Positions 1 through 14,100 of a stretch of 64,000 bases of DNA are shown here, in pieces. The translations under genes and the position numbers were made by a program. The notes below the pieces were generated by a model. The model searched no databases. It saw nothing but the letters and a program-made list of their open reading frames with translations, and was not told where the DNA came from. Source of the stretch: Apostichopus japonicus (taxonomy: Eukaryota > Echinodermata > Holothuroidea > Aspidochirotida > Stichopodidae); assembly GCF_037975245.1 (NCBI RefSeq), contig NC_092579.1, positions 14,704,178 to 14,768,177 on the forward strand, given 5' to 3'. Each line of letters opens with the position of its first letter. The stretch's first letter is position 1.

Positions 1-55
1 ATATAAATGAAAATCGTAATGAGTTGGAAAATCAAGAACAGTGAAAAACCTTTCA

Positions 56-127
56 GCCTCCACCGGGATTCGAACCACGGGCCTCCCGCTCTGTACGCGG
101 ACACCCTAACCACTAGGCTATGGACGC
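56..127 (-). repeat. tRNA-like sequence (pseudo-tRNA or head of a tRNA-derived SINE)
   Basis: On the minus strand 72 bases fold as a tRNA: acceptor stem GCGTCCA/TGGAGGC (one mismatch), D arm with GG in its loop, a five-pair anticodon stem around loop GTACAGA (anticodon ACA), and a TTCGAAT T-loop. A-box-like (TAGCCTAGTGG) and B-box-like (GGTTCGAATCC) RNA polymerase III promoter sequences are present. The T stem has two mismatches (CGTGG against CCCGG) and ACA is not a normal animal anticodon, so I read it as a pseudogene or the promoter head of a SINE whose body continues leftward to base 1. Confidence 0.6.
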
Positions 128-332
128 TGATTGTATGTCCAGAGGTTCGAAACCGGTAAGGAAGATCGTAATTCCACTGTAGGCGTTTGTCACCTGTATC
201 GAACAATACTAGTTCTGTTTTTGGTGACATATTTTGCCTTACTCTAGAGATCAAACATGATGCTAACCAACTCGAAAATCATTTGTGATTCCTAAAGCCG
301 GATCTCGAAAGAGATACTTTGAACAGATATAT

Positions 333-466
<134 letters not shown>

Positions 467-830
467 ATTAGTGAGAGGAGAAAATGGAAACGTCCAAAAT
501 GGAGTTGTCGGTGTAAGGGGTAGGCTGAGGCGGACGCCCTTCTCGATCCGTCACTGGCTACCCTGTGTAGGCCTATATAATAGGGATCAGTGCTGTAATT
601 ATGTCACTGTTCCTCTTTCTCTTTCCGGTGTCTTGGCGCTTTTCTTCTGTTCCCTCCTTTTTCTCCTTTTCTCCTTTTTCTCTTTCTTCTTTTTCTTTTC
701 CCTTCCTTCCTCTCCTTCCTCCTCTTTTCCCCCCTTTTTTTCCCATTTTTCTTCTCTCTATTTTTCTCTCTTCTTTTTCTTACCCGGGGGGCTCGCGCCC
801 CCAACACCCCCCCCCCTGGATACGCGCCTG
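467..830. repeat. CT-rich interspersed repeat, copy 1
   Basis: It starts ATTAGTGAGAG, passes through a conserved block (GGAGTTGTCGGTGTAAGGGG), then about 200 bases of nearly pure pyrimidine, a G-run/GCGC/C-run block, and ends CTGGATACGCGCCTG. A second copy in the same orientation lies at 22952-23288. Read on the other strand it begins CAGGCGCGTATCCAGG, the same start as the repeat at 21094, so it belongs to a dispersed, probably non-autonomous DNA transposon family. No protein is encoded; open frames here come from the simple pyrimidine composition. Confidence 0.75.
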
Positions 831-2113
831 TTATCTGTCCCTCTCCCCTCCAACTCTCCCTCTCTTTTCCCACTCCCCCTCTCCTCCCCGCCCACTGTAT
901 CTGTAGCTTCTCTGATACAAACAGGAGATAATAGGCCAGATGGATGGGTCTTTGAGTTAAATGGCTTTAGGCTGAAAAGAGTTGTCCAGCCGCAGCAAGA
1001 AGTTATGCAGTCTGGTTGGATTCTCGAAGAATTGAGGGTGTCTAGGCGCGGCTAAGTCAGATCCTTCACTGTTATACTAGACCAAATATAGTTACACTGA
1101 CATCCACTGTTCCAGTTCCTAGTCCGAGGCAAGTAGAAAATTTTGGTAAATATTTTCTGAGAATCAACAATCATATCCTTTTTTACAATAGAATGGCTTT
1201 TTGCAAAGCGACATTAAATGAGTTACATAGGTTAAATGTGGCAATCTTTACGCCTATACTAGAGGCCCAGTTAGCATAATGAAATTTGAAAGGTGTAACT
1301 AATAAACAAACAACCTAGACCTATATGATAATGCAGTCCAGTTACAACATTAATACTAGGCCTAAGTTGAAATTAGGCTATAGCCTACCGTGTCATTTGA
1401 ATGAACGGAATACGGAAACGATAGACATTCTTGCATATTGATAGAATATAAATAGGGAAATGTTAGGCTGTCGTTCTGCATGTATTTCCTTTGATTTATG
1501 TCAAGCCATCGTAGGCTTTTTATTTCAAGGTTTACCCACTGTTCATTTGGACAAACAACAAAGACTAACGTTAGGCCTATGTTTGATAAAGGAACCATCG
1601 TTATTTGTGCAATTGCAAACACAACATACTAATTACTATAGCCTAGGCTAGGTAGCACTCTTGGTCTAATTTAGGCGTAGTCTACGCCTACTGTAAAATA
1701 GACCAAGCCTACAGGCCAACTCACCTTAAACATACTTTATTTAAGTAAGCTTTGCCAAGATATTAAAGCTTGAAAATGATCAAATGTACTATAACATAGC
1801 TTCCCAAAGGTTTATTCTCCATGCATTCCATAATCATAATGTGTTGATGAAGTAACATAAACTAGGCTGGGAATAGTAGATATTCTTCACAACTCTAATA
1901 GGATATTCAACTTATGCAACTAATTTGTAAATAAAACAGTTATATGCAGGAATTTTAGCTAATTGTTCTCTTTTTGGAAGATTTTGGGATTTTTGGAATG
2001 ATTTTTATTTACAGTACCTGTGAGAAGCCAACCTTTCCTGTCCCGCCCAGTGGTAATTTTTATAACTATATGAATAGCAAGGCCTATCAGATTTTTCTGT
2101 CTCTTTCCTGCAG
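831..2113. other. Upstream region of the annexin gene, no gene recognised
   Basis: AT-rich DNA without a recognisable coding domain. It contains many TAGGC/GGCCTA words (for example 1360-1700). A promoter and non-coding first exon for the annexin gene are expected here, because an acceptor-like CTTTCCTGCAG ends at 2113 just before the start codon, but I cannot place a transcription start. Confidence 0.4.
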
Positions 2114-2162
2114 TGACCTAATAAATACGGTGCAGTAGTCGGACCCATATATTGAATTCAAC
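2114..2162 (+). other. Probable 5'UTR part of the annexin start exon
   Basis: A pyrimidine-rich acceptor (CTTTCCTGCAG) ends at 2113, 49 bases before the start ATG. This suggests that the leader is spliced and that a non-coding first exon lies further left. That exon was not located, so this is inference from the splice consensus only. Confidence 0.4.
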
Positions 2163-5100
2163 ATGAGTTACCCCCCAGGAGGTGGTTATCCGGGTTACCC
2201 AGGTCAACCCCCGGTGAGTTATAAGCATAAATAGTTGTGGCAGCAGAAACTAGAAAAAAATCTAGTTATTTCTTGAGGTTTGTATCAAAACTGTATAAAC
2301 ATAAATTTTGAAGGGGAAGAATTTACCCCCATTCTGACCAAACTATCATTGTTTCTTTAAGTTAGCCACTTTCTACCAAATTCAGAGCTTTCTTTTTTCT
2401 GTTTAATCATAATGCTGCCCTTGCTAATTGCTACCTGTAATAATAATACAACCCCCCTGAAATAAAAAAAGGGAGCTCTTTTGGCTTGAAATTCTCTTTT
2501 AATTTAATGCAGCTACTTTAAATGCAAATTCATGAAATAGTTTGGAATTTTGTTAGAAATCAAAAGTTTAAAGATCTACTGCCAACAATTTTAGCCACGA
2601 AACATTTTTTCGACATATTCCCTGTCTCATCACACCAGTCTTTATGACTTTTGTGGAAGGTGTACGGTTCCTTTCTCCTTTGTCTTCTGTCAATCATAAG
2701 CTTTTTAAGTGCGAGTTTAATGCCTGTGACAAATAATTAATTCTGGTTTTCATGTTATTATCATTTTAAACTTTTTCCTCTCACAGCAACCAGGATATGG
2801 GGCCCCACCTGGTGGCGCAGGTTACCCGCCAACATCTGGTTACCCACCAGCTGGTCAGCCTGGTGTAGGCTATCCTCCACAGCCAGGGTTTCCTCCTGTG
2901 GGTGCTGGCTACCCTGCAGCCTCAGGTTACCCTCCCCCTGCAGGGGGAGGATATCCTGCTCCAGCTGCAGGTGGTTATCCCCCTGCTGCAGGTGGTTACC
3001 CCCCTGCTGCAGGTGGTTATCCCCCTGCTGCAGGCGGTTACCCTCCTGCCGGTTATCCACAAGGTACGTTTCACAGGACATTGTATATATATTTTAGTAA
3101 TAATAATTTAGTGTTCACATTTGGAGTGGCATTTATTGGGTGAATGAATTTTATGATTGATTTCTCATAAAATACTGAAAATGGTACGCCTTCAGTGTGC
3201 AAGAACTGAAAAACAATTTTGCATTTTGCGCTGTGATATCAGATAAATTGTGCTTTGCTATTATTAATAAGATTTGAAAATAGTGCATATGAAATGTTTT
3301 AAAAGCTACTTCATTGATCTATTTTGTGTTATTTTAAAACATACCTACTGACTTCTGTAGCTAGCCAAAGGCAGCTGTAATTTATTACTCTTTTCAAGAT
3401 ATTTTTTATTACAAGATGTTTTGAATGGATTTATTCAAATTTTCTTCCCCTTATCCAAATGATATTATCATATCGTGATAATAGACCTCAAACTTCCATT
3501 TGATCCAGAGCATTACTAGCCATATCTGTAATTTTTATAAAAACAAATTGTGATTGCAACTAATAAAAAAAAATGATCTATCAACTTGTGATTGATTTGG
3601 CAGTACAAACACGGGTTGAAACAGGGATTTTTAAATTAAAGTTACTTTGTGATTATATATATGCAAGATCAAGGTGGTTCACATTGCACAACATGAATTT
3701 GACTTTGTCAAATATGTGTAAAGCAAAACTTCATGGTAAAGCATTATTGCTATAAGCTATCAAGTAGAATGTGAAAAATGACTATAATATTACCTCTCTT
3801 GGCAGATCCTTTTTTTCATCATTACTATTTTGTTCATTCAAGCTCAAGAATAACAAAGCCAAATATTTCAAGTTACCCATGTTTTTTTTTTCAGGGGGGT
3901 GGGAGGGGTTGGGTGTGTGTACTGATCTCGCAATGAAAAACATTGTTTGGCAGCTATAAAAATAAACCTAACCCCTTTATGGCACATATATGCTGAGAGT
4001 AGAAACATTGTGAGTCTCAATATTATTTTTCTCACTTTGGCTTACAGGTCAACCACCTCAGGCTGCGCCAGGATTTACAGCTCCAGCGTATGGTCAGCCA
4101 CCGGCCACTTACGGCCAACAACCACCACCAGCATCGGGATACGGGCAGCCCGCTCCAGCACCATATGGTCAACAACCCGGAGGGTATGGAGCGCCACCAC
4201 AGTCGTATGCTCCACCACCTGGTCAAGCTCAGCTGTATGGACAGCCAGGAGCTCCACCACCAGGAGGTGTCCCGCCGCAAGGTGGCGTTCCCCCTGCAGG
4301 TACTGGCTATCGTCCTCTTTAACAGCAAAATCCAAATATTGTGTGGAGAGGGTGAAGAGTTGTTTTGCTCTGTCAGGCCAGCAAATTTTCATTGCTCTTA
4401 TCAATGACATCATGTCTCTTAACATGAAACACCTTGCTGCTTACTGCTCCCCAATCATTTCTCCCAAAAAAAATGTTGTTTGGGGATTTGGGCAATATTA
4501 GAACTCACAATAATAGAAGGATTCTACTCAACTACATGGCTATCAAAGATAGGAAAGGTTTTCAGGACTTACGTTTCGATAACATATTCAAACACGGAAG
4601 TAATGTTGCAATTTACTAAGACATTGGAAAGCTTTGAGTGTAGTAACGATAAGATGAGTTAAGTATTCAAAGAGTGTATTGATGTGGTTCTTGTTCCAGT
4701 GTGAATCTTTGCCATAGTTCTAAACCGTCAATGATCTAGATCATGTATAAATTGTTTTTCTTAGTTTGCCTAATATTTGCTCTTTTCGTCTTCTGGTGTT
4801 TGATATGGTTTGTAGTTGTGCCAAATATAACAGTTCTCCACCATAGAGATCCAAGTTCTGGTTAGCTTTGTATTACAAGTATGTACAGTATTATAGTTCA
4901 GTAATATAGAAACGTTAACTTTATTTGTTTTAACTGTTTTATCATGTTAGTGCCTCCAGACGGTTCTGGAGGGCGTGACTCTAAATTTACCTTTCGCCCA
5001 TCATGCATTTCAAATGAGACAAAAGTTTTTTTGAGAACATGCAGTTGTACCATGATTGTTTTTACAAGAGTTATAACTCTGCTGTATATTTGTGACTTTT

Positions 5101-8100
5101 CTTCCGTATTAGTTTTTCGTGATATCCTTTGGTGAAAAGAAATCAAAAGGATAATAAGACTGGTAAACAGTTTTCTAAGAGATAAATTTGGTGTCAAATG
5201 ATCAACAAAACTTTCATCTTGAGATTAACTTCTATGCATTTCTGAACTTGTTCAAGCATTGGTTTGTCAGCAACTCTTTAGCTTTACAGTAATTATTTCT
5301 CCCGTCAGAACCTCTTCTCAAGGCAAAAGCTAGAAACTAATTATAGCATGATGAAAAGTGGGATTAAACTTTTTTTCTATCTCACTTAACAGCTTGGCCA
5401 AAGATGTTTTTTTTTTTTTTCTCTTTTTTTTCTCCGTTTTGCAGTACCTTTAAAATTTCCTGATTGTATGTAAAAAAAAAAATTCTTCAAGGTAGTTTTT
5501 TTGTTTTTTTCTCGATAAACATGAAAACAAAGTACTATTGTATTTTAAAATCTTTAACCATTGTACTTTTGAAAAGATATATTTTCTGAAGAGAAGGATT
5601 GCAATACACAGGCAAAAATATTTATTCTCACTTTCTGTTTTGTCTTCTTTGAAGTTTTGAGGGTCAAAGAGAAAAAAAACTATTCCAATGAAAATAATCC
5701 ACATGATTCTTGCTGATCATAGAGGTTTCAGGGATTGGACATAAGTTTGGGACATTTGTCAAGTTGCTTGAGCAAGTTCAGAGAAAATGGGTTGTGCGTA
5801 ACTATTCATCTTAAATATACTTGTCATATAATTAAAACCATTTTACTCTTCTTGAAATGTGAGTATTATGCTAGTCTAGGGTCATTTGACCCCTAAATTA
5901 TTTCATTTATTAATATGACATTGCATAGTAAGAAAACTTCTAACCATATTGCATTGCATGTCCATATAAAGACATTTTGAGTTTTCTTTGGGCAAAGACA
6001 GGTCAACAGAAGCACCAAATGGATTTTTGGTTGGGTTCAGGTAGGAAAGGGGAGGAGTGGGGTAGAAGAAGTCAGGTAACTGTTGTAGCTATGTGCAACA
6101 TGACTCCGGCTCTGTGTAATTGCTCGGTTATATCATTGGCCTTAATTTTTAAGAAGGTTCAGCAAACCAGTTTCCCCTCCCTCTATTGTTCAGTACATAA
6201 GTCATAGGGATTCGTTTCTTGTGAAAACAGAGAAACGGAAAATCAAAAGTGTTGAAAAAGCCCTCAACAGATTCCAGGAATATGACACCCTTTGCTTTCG
6301 ACTACTCGTCCCTCTTCGTCCAACTGACCAGATAACGATAAGCAGCCTTGAAAGGTTACATCCTAAAGTAACTGAGTTGCATAAAGTTCCTCATGGCATT
6401 CATAGCAAACATGGAATAGTGGAATACATGATTTCACTTGATTTGATTTTATCTGCTGTGCAATATTTCCTAATATTGAGATATTAGCATTGAAAAGCTT
6501 GTCCTATCTAAATATAACTGTTACAAACATCATGATTCTAACCACCACGGAATATTGAATCCAGAATGGGCAAATTTACAAACTGTGTAAACATGTATAG
6601 CAGCTGTATTGATACACACTGCACCATTGAACCATAGAACACTGAACCACTGAACTGAAACAGAAAAACGAACCATAGATAACCATAACTAACAAAATGC
6701 AGAGCCTTCAATAGTGCTGTATGACAGTTCCATGCATTCGCTACATAACACAGAAAACAATATGTATGAGAGTGCCATTGCTAAAAATAGCAGAATCAAA
6801 ATGAACAAGCAAGTCATTGATTAACTGGCAAGACCAGTTTCATTACTTTTCTAGCATTTTAATAGGCAATGGCTAATCACCCTCTTGAGAGACATGTGGA
6901 ATAAGTGGTTTGTTTATTAAACTCAGTTTTTGTGTTTCCATCATTGTCTAGAAATACGTTATAAAACAAAAAGTGGACCTCCACTATCAATTCTTTCCCT
7001 TCCATGGTAACACTCGTCAAGCCTTACTTTCTTGTTACAGTAGGTCTTATTGTGTGAAATAACAAATTAAGATAGAACCAGATTTAAAGAAACCATCAGA
7101 GGTCTGTCTTTTCATTCTTGGTAGTTTTTTTTTTAATATATCCATTTTTCTCTCCTGCTATTCTTCATATGATTTTGTCTTTATTATTATTATTGCAATC
7201 ACCATTATCTCTACAGGAGCTCCACCACCAGCTGCAGCCCCAGCTAAGCCTCAGGTAAATCATTTTGTGCCTTGTTTCTTCTTTTCTATTTCTTTTTCTT
7301 CATTATTTTTGAGGGGACAGTTAATCTAATTGGGAGCACAAATCTTGTATCTTTACTCCCCTCCCCCCCCCCATCCTGTAAAATGTCTGGCAACAATCAG
7401 CTAGTAACTCTCAAACTTTGTTAACTGTTATATTCAGGATGACATTTATTTCCATTTCTTAAGGTTTCTTAAGATGGTTTTGGAATGAAGATGTGTAATT
7501 ATGTGGTAAAATACTCTTGGGGAAGGGGGGGGGGGGCTTTCAGTGAGATTTGATTATTTGTGATATATGGTGCTCTTGTAAACTTGCAAAATTCTTATAA
7601 CAGTTCATATCTCTTATTGACCAACTGATGAATCATCCCAACTAAACCAACCCCACCTAGTTTAGGAGCATAGCTAGATTTTTGTTTTTTGTTTGTGGGG
7701 GGGGGGGGCTAGCCCTCTCTTTCTCCTCATTTCCCTGTGGCTGCACCATTGATGATTGACATATCCATTCCTTTGTTCCTAATTATTTTGTCCCATTTCT
7801 GAAGTTAGTCAGAAAAGTAAAACCTAAGTGTAATTCCTAGAAATTCTCATAATTTTTGTTTCCTCCCCCTGCCTTTTATATTTAATATCATGTAGGCACC
7901 CCCTCCTGTCAGCCAGCCACCAACTGCTGCCATGCAGAACCTGTCCATGACGGAGTCTCATGGTACCGTCAAACCGGCAAGCCCATTTGATGCAGAGGCT
8001 GATTGTGAGTCACTGAGGAAGGCCATGAGGGGTGCAGGTGAGGTCCATGACAGTATTTTTGGTACCATAGACAATAGGTGTCTCACTCATCTAGGCAGGG

Positions 8101-11100
8101 TAGTGAGGGGGGGGGGGGGAGAGTTCAAAAGTTTTTGCACTTGCTGGGTTGCTAATCTTTAACGTCACAAATTTTAGGATGTTTGAAATTACAGAAAATT
8201 TGTAAATAGTATTTTCTTGGGTGCACTGACCCTCCCAAGTTATTCCGAGACATGAAAGAGGGTACACCTAGAGATATATATTTTTTTAAATTATTAATAA
8301 TGAGAAAAACACAAAAATAGAATTGAAAATAAATAGTCCATGGCATACAGTATCCTGGCATGTAGACTTAATTATATGCACCATTTCATGTCAAACATTT
8401 GGATCCCCCGCCCCCACCATACTAGAGTCAGGCCACATCCCCTCCTTGAAATCCTGGATCCATCCCTGTCTCCCCCGATTGCTCAGTTTAGCTCATTTTT
8501 CATTTTGTTACAGGAACCGATGAAAATGTCATCATCACTATGATCTCCAGCAGGAGCAATAAGCAGCGGCAGGAGATAAGACTGAGGTACAAGACCATGT
8601 ATGGCAAGGTATGGCTTTCATATTGTTTCACTTAGAGCAGGACTGCTGCTAAACAGTTTCTTTCAGTTTCTTTTTACCTAATTGAGATCATCTTTATACA
8701 GTATGTGTACTACCATGTCATACCTTAAAGCACTTTAACTGACAGTAGTATGGTCCGTTAAACAAGCTGTTTCTATGGGAACGTTATCAGTATGTCTGCT
8801 GCGAAGTGTGATGTCAATGCACTGTACAGAGTGGGACCAGTATTAGATAATTGTCCCAACTCGCTGAGGTGGTACTAGCATTTATAAAAAACTTGCTGCA
8901 ATCTGATTTTTGGTAATTGTTGTTTGAAGCAATAACACATCTTATATTTTCAATGACAAATATTTGGGGCAAAAATATGACATTAAAGGAACGTTAGGTT
9001 GATCAGTGAATTATATATCTTTTTTGCTAACTTTGGTAAAGCTGTGAAAACTTCAAAACCGTTTTCTATTTGTCTACAACTTTTTCACCAAAAAAAGACC
9101 CTTAAAAATGAGAATACAAATTTTACTTTGTCTGTTGTAATTTGATCAAAACAAATCATATCAAATCTGGTGTTTCAAATTCAGCTTCTAATGCTTATTC
9201 AGAAAACACAGTTGTCTATGGTGTATCCAACACCTTATTCTCCCAGTGAAATCAGTTATTTATTATCCTTCACAAACAAAACCCTTTTCCCATATTTTCT
9301 GTATATATTTTGGTGATCAATGGTGTGGATCACTGGGCGTGTCCAGTACCCAGCCAGCCTCACAGTCAATATTTTTCGTCTCTCATCAGAAGTCCGTACT
9401 GACATGGGCTGATCCCGATTATTTTGCATGTATAGGTCTTTAATTTGTTAGTCAATAGTGTCTTGGTTGGTTTGCAGGAAACAAATGCATAAAAATTTAG
9501 TGGACCTGACGTATTGATAGTATGGCAGGATCTCATTTCATAGGCAGTTTGACAAATGACCAAAGCAAAACTTTTTCGAGGGGAATGACCGATGGGTGAA
9601 TCGATAGCGCAAACTTTTCTCTATGTATCTTTTCTTTTACCCGCTTTGAATTTAAGGTTTTTTTTTATTTTTTTAAGGACAAATATTTTGTACCTATTTC
9701 TTATTCTTTACTTTCATCACACCGCCAACTTTTGTCTCATCTTCTCTTCCTTTGTGTCAGGACCTTATGAATGACTTGAAGTCAGAGCTGAGCGGTAACC
9801 TGGAACAGTGCCTCTTGGCAATGTTTGAGCCAACAACTCTCTACGATGCCAAGCAGTTAAGGAAAGCTATGAAGGTGATCTTTCATTTATCTAAATATTT
9901 CTGAATATCGTATCCTTGCATCCCGCCGTCACTCTTGTCATGTTCTCTCACGACAAGTAAACAAGATTTATCCTCATTTGGCAGTCTTCATAATCCACGT
10001 ACCAGCGGCAAAGATTTGGTGGATTATTCAAGAAATGAGATACACAACCTTCTCCATAAATTCCCATATTTTAACTTTCTCAAACGGAAATGGTCCTGGA
10101 GGGGGGTTGTCCTAGGTTTACTGAGTAATGCTTAAACTAGGTTCTCAACGGCTAGTTTTCACCCTACAAAGTTTTCGTTTTTTTGTTCAAATATTTCGTG
10201 TTGATTAATTTTTCTTCAATAATTAAAATGATTCCTTGCAATTTAAAACTTTTCTTCGCTCGAACAAACCCCAATGAATAGTTTCTTGGAGTATTTGAAA
10301 ATTAGATATTAAATAACTTCAAACAATCAATCCATCCTCACAAATCTTGCATCTTTGGTTCACCCCAACTTCCATGTGGTTCGGATTGCGTCATTTGCAC
10401 CAATTATCCTAGCCTCCATCTCTTACCATCTCATCTACATCGCCAGACACAATTAAGGATATAAACATCTAGAAATTGGCTGCCTCTGACACAACAAATA
10501 AATCACTGTCTCTTTGAAATGATTGTGGCGAGAGTGTTTAATCTACTCGTATATATCGATGGCACCTTCATAGGCAGTTTGACAAATGACCAAAGCAAAA
10601 CTTGTTCGATGGGTGAATCGATAGCGCAAACTTTTCTCTTTGTATCTAGAAATTGGCTGCCTCGGACACAACAAATTAATCACTGTCTCTTTGAAATGAT
10701 TGTGGAGAAAGTATGTTTAATCTACTCGTATATATCGATGGCACCTTCTTATCACTTTCCCTCTTCCATTTCCACTTTGTAGGGTGCGGGCACCGACGAA
10801 TCGTGTCTGATTGAGATTCTCTGCACACGAACTAACCAAGAAATTAAAGAAATCAAGGAGCAGTACAAGAGTTGTAAGTTCTGGCACAAAATATACCACA
10901 TCATTTATTGAAAATGGGTGGGCCTAATTTTCTAGTTTTCCCCCCGGGACCAAGTTTTGCCTCATACTAAAGGTTTCTGTGTATAGGACCACATCTTTGC
11001 ACCTGTATAGCAAGTTATCCACTTTACATAGCATTTTTGCGATGCCATACTGGATAAATCTATTCCCTGCTAGTGGTGTAACATTCTTTAAGGTGATCTA

Positions 11101-14100
11101 GATGTAGTTTTAAATGACCAACAGGAACATTACATATTGAAAATACCCTACAATCTACCAGTCTTTTCTCAAACTGGAACTTGAAATAAGTTCTATCCTT
11201 GGACCTTTTTGTTGCATGGGAAGGTGGATGGTGGTGAGGAGAGTAAGGGGGGGGGGTGGGAAGAAGGGTTTAATTTGTTCATCCAGTGGTTTCAACATGT
11301 ATAAAGTCATCTAATTATGCTAATTATATTCTTAGAAAAACAAGTGTCTACTACCTATGGCACATTCTTAAAATTCCCGGGACTGATTTTTTACATTTGA
11401 TAAAAGGAAGAAATAGTCTCACTTATTTCATTGTTTTGTTATTTTCTTTTGTTGTCATTTTGTTCTTCTTCTTCTTGTTGTTTTTTTTTTGTGCATATCG
11501 ACTTTTCAATTGACTTTGACTTTTTGCAAGTAATATTTCTCTTTCAACATTCCCCTGCAGTTTTCCAGCGAGATTTGGAGAAAGATTGCGTCAGTGAAAC
11601 CAGTGGCCACTTCAAGAGACTCCTTGTCTCCCTGTGTCAGGTAACATATTCTTTTTTCTGCTATTAACCAATATCTGAAAATTGCTTGACATTATAAATT
11701 GGTATGCTGTGGTGTATAAGTACCCTGCATTGTAATGACGGCTCAAAATGTAGTAGGCTCAAAATTGTCACATTTATTATTTCTGATCAACTGGGAAATT
11801 ACCAGGTCTTGAGTCACTCACCAAATTGCTGATCAGATTACAGTTGCGATCAAAAGCTCAATTTTACTTAACCATTGTCGCAACTTTAACCTGTTTTTGT
11901 CAACCTCAGGATATCTATACCTCCTTGCAAACTGCTCATGTGCTCCATATGTATTTAAAGGCAAGTAACTGCTGAGCGGGGTTACCCTCTGGTTATGAAA
12001 CCAGAGCAGGGTTTCCCTCTGGTTCCATTTGCCAATGTAAAGTGTTTGGTGGCAATGATTATCTCATTTGGGGGACAGAAGGATAGGGGTGGGGGAGGGG
12101 GGTAGCGACGACAAGATATATCATCGAAAATGACAACTTCAACGAAAATTATCTCCCTCAAAATATGTTTAGGCTCTCTACTTGGCGGTACTGAAGTTAT
12201 TAGCATAAACATGGGTGCTGCTCTGACGAAATCTGATCAACGTAATATGCAAATATGCAAGTATGAAAATGACACCTTCAACGAACATATCACCTTAAAA
12301 TATGATCAGTTTCTCTACATGGTGGAACTGAAGTTATGAGCATAAACATGGGTGCAGCTCTGACGAAATCCATCAATGTAATATGCAATGTGAGTCTATA
12401 AAGTTTCATTTTTATAAAAGAATGTTGTATCTTCGACTTTTAGGCGAATAGAGATGAAACCAACTCAGTGGATATGGCCAAAGCCACAAAGGAAGCAAAT
12501 GAGCTATTTCAAGCAGGAGAGAAGAAATGGGGCACCGATGAGTCTCGTTTCAACGTAGTCCTGGCAAGCCGAAGCTTCCCACAGTTGCGTGCCACATTCA
12601 CCGAATATGTCAAGGTAGGGTAGGCTGTCTGCATTGTTTTCGATCATTCGGTGTATCCATACTGGGGCAGACAGACCGATTTGACAAATACAGCAACATA
12701 GCCTTCTAGTCAAATCCGATGTTTGGTACGCTTAATGTAAGATTATGGGTACTTAACCTTGTAAGAAAGGTTGTATTCACTAGTGGGCTAACTCTCTGCA
12801 CGTTGTCTTAGGAGGGAGAGGAGGGGGTGGGACCCAGTCTTAGGAGGGAGAGAAGGTGGTGGGCCCTGTCTTAGGAGGTAGAGAAGGGGTGGGGCCCTGT
12901 CTTAGGAGGTAGAGGAGGGGTGGTGCCCTGTCTTAGGAGGGGGTGGGGCTCACACTATTTATTGCTCTCCATGCCACTGATGGAGGGGCCCAAGTGATTG
13001 TCTTTCCCTGGGGCAGAGATGTGCTGCTCCACACCTGTCAAATGAAGTCATACTTAAATTTCCCCTAACAGTCCTCTCTCACCATTTGTTAGCTTAAGTG
13101 TTATTTATGAGTAGGTGATGCTGTCTGTTATTAAAGACATCATCGAATGGTCTTCATGGAACAGTATGTGCTCATTCAAAGGTGCACGGTTTGTAGTGGC
13201 TAGTCTTCATCATAGAATATGCCTATGACTTGCCAAGTGCATTTGCAAATTTCTTCTTTTATTTTTTTTTAGATTTCACAAAGAGATATCCTGAATTCTA
13301 TTGATAGGGAGATGTCTGGAGATCTCAAAGAGGGATTTAAGACAGTTGGTAAATATGATATTTATTGCGTATTTTTTTTTTCTTTTTTTTTCTTGTTGTG
13401 TGTTTGTTGCTTTGCTTATATAATATGGTAGCATATTACCATGATTTTGATCTTGGGATAGCCTGGTGAGTTAAGTTTTGTATGATTTGGTCTGAAATCT
13501 AACAATACAACTTAGTGTCCCATGATTTAACAATCTGAGTATAATAGTACAGAAGCATGTGGTATGAATGCACAGCAATCATCTTAACGACCTTACATCA
13601 TGCTTACTGAAAACAATTCTATTCTTAAACTTCAGTGCAGTGTGCTTCGAGCCGACCGACATACTTTGCTGAGAGGGTATGGAAGTCAATGAAAGGGGCT
13701 GGAACCGATGATAATACTCTGATCCGTGTCGTAGTGTCCAGATCTGAGGTATGTAAAACCATCCTGTAAAAGTAGGTCATAGGATGGTTAGCATCAGCCC
13801 TGTAAGAGGAGTATCTTGTAGATTAATGAGTACACTCACAAATCATCTGTTCGCCAGTAAGATTTGCGCATCAGCCCTGTAAGAGTATCTTGTAGATTTC
13901 CGAGTACACTCTCAAATCATCTGTTCGCCAGTAAGATTTACACATCAGCCCTGTAAGAGTATCTTGTAGATTTCCGAGTACACTCGCAAATCATCTGTTC
14001 GCCAGTAAGATTTGCACATCAGCCCTGTAAGAGTTTGTCATGGAGTTACTTGCAGATCCTCTACAGAGAGTGATATTCCAAGAATTTATGCAATCATAGT

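Noticed and set aside
56-127. Functional tRNA gene
   Set aside because: Mismatched T stem and an anticodon (ACA) not used in animals; a pseudogene or SINE head is more likely.
601-906. Open frames on both strands of the CT-rich repeat (also at 23117-23462)
   Set aside because: Simple polypyrimidine/polypurine composition produces Ser/Phe/Leu or Lys/Arg/Glu strings without stops; it is a repeat shared by two sites.
2761-3111. Alternative frames over the annexin minisatellite exon
   Set aside because: Repetitive DNA without stops in other frames; the GGYPP frame alone joins the flanking exons in phase.
3947-4501. Other frames over annexin exon 3 on both strands
   Set aside because: Shadows of the Gly/Pro/Gln-rich coding exon 4048-4299; the family-matching frame has proper acceptor and donor.
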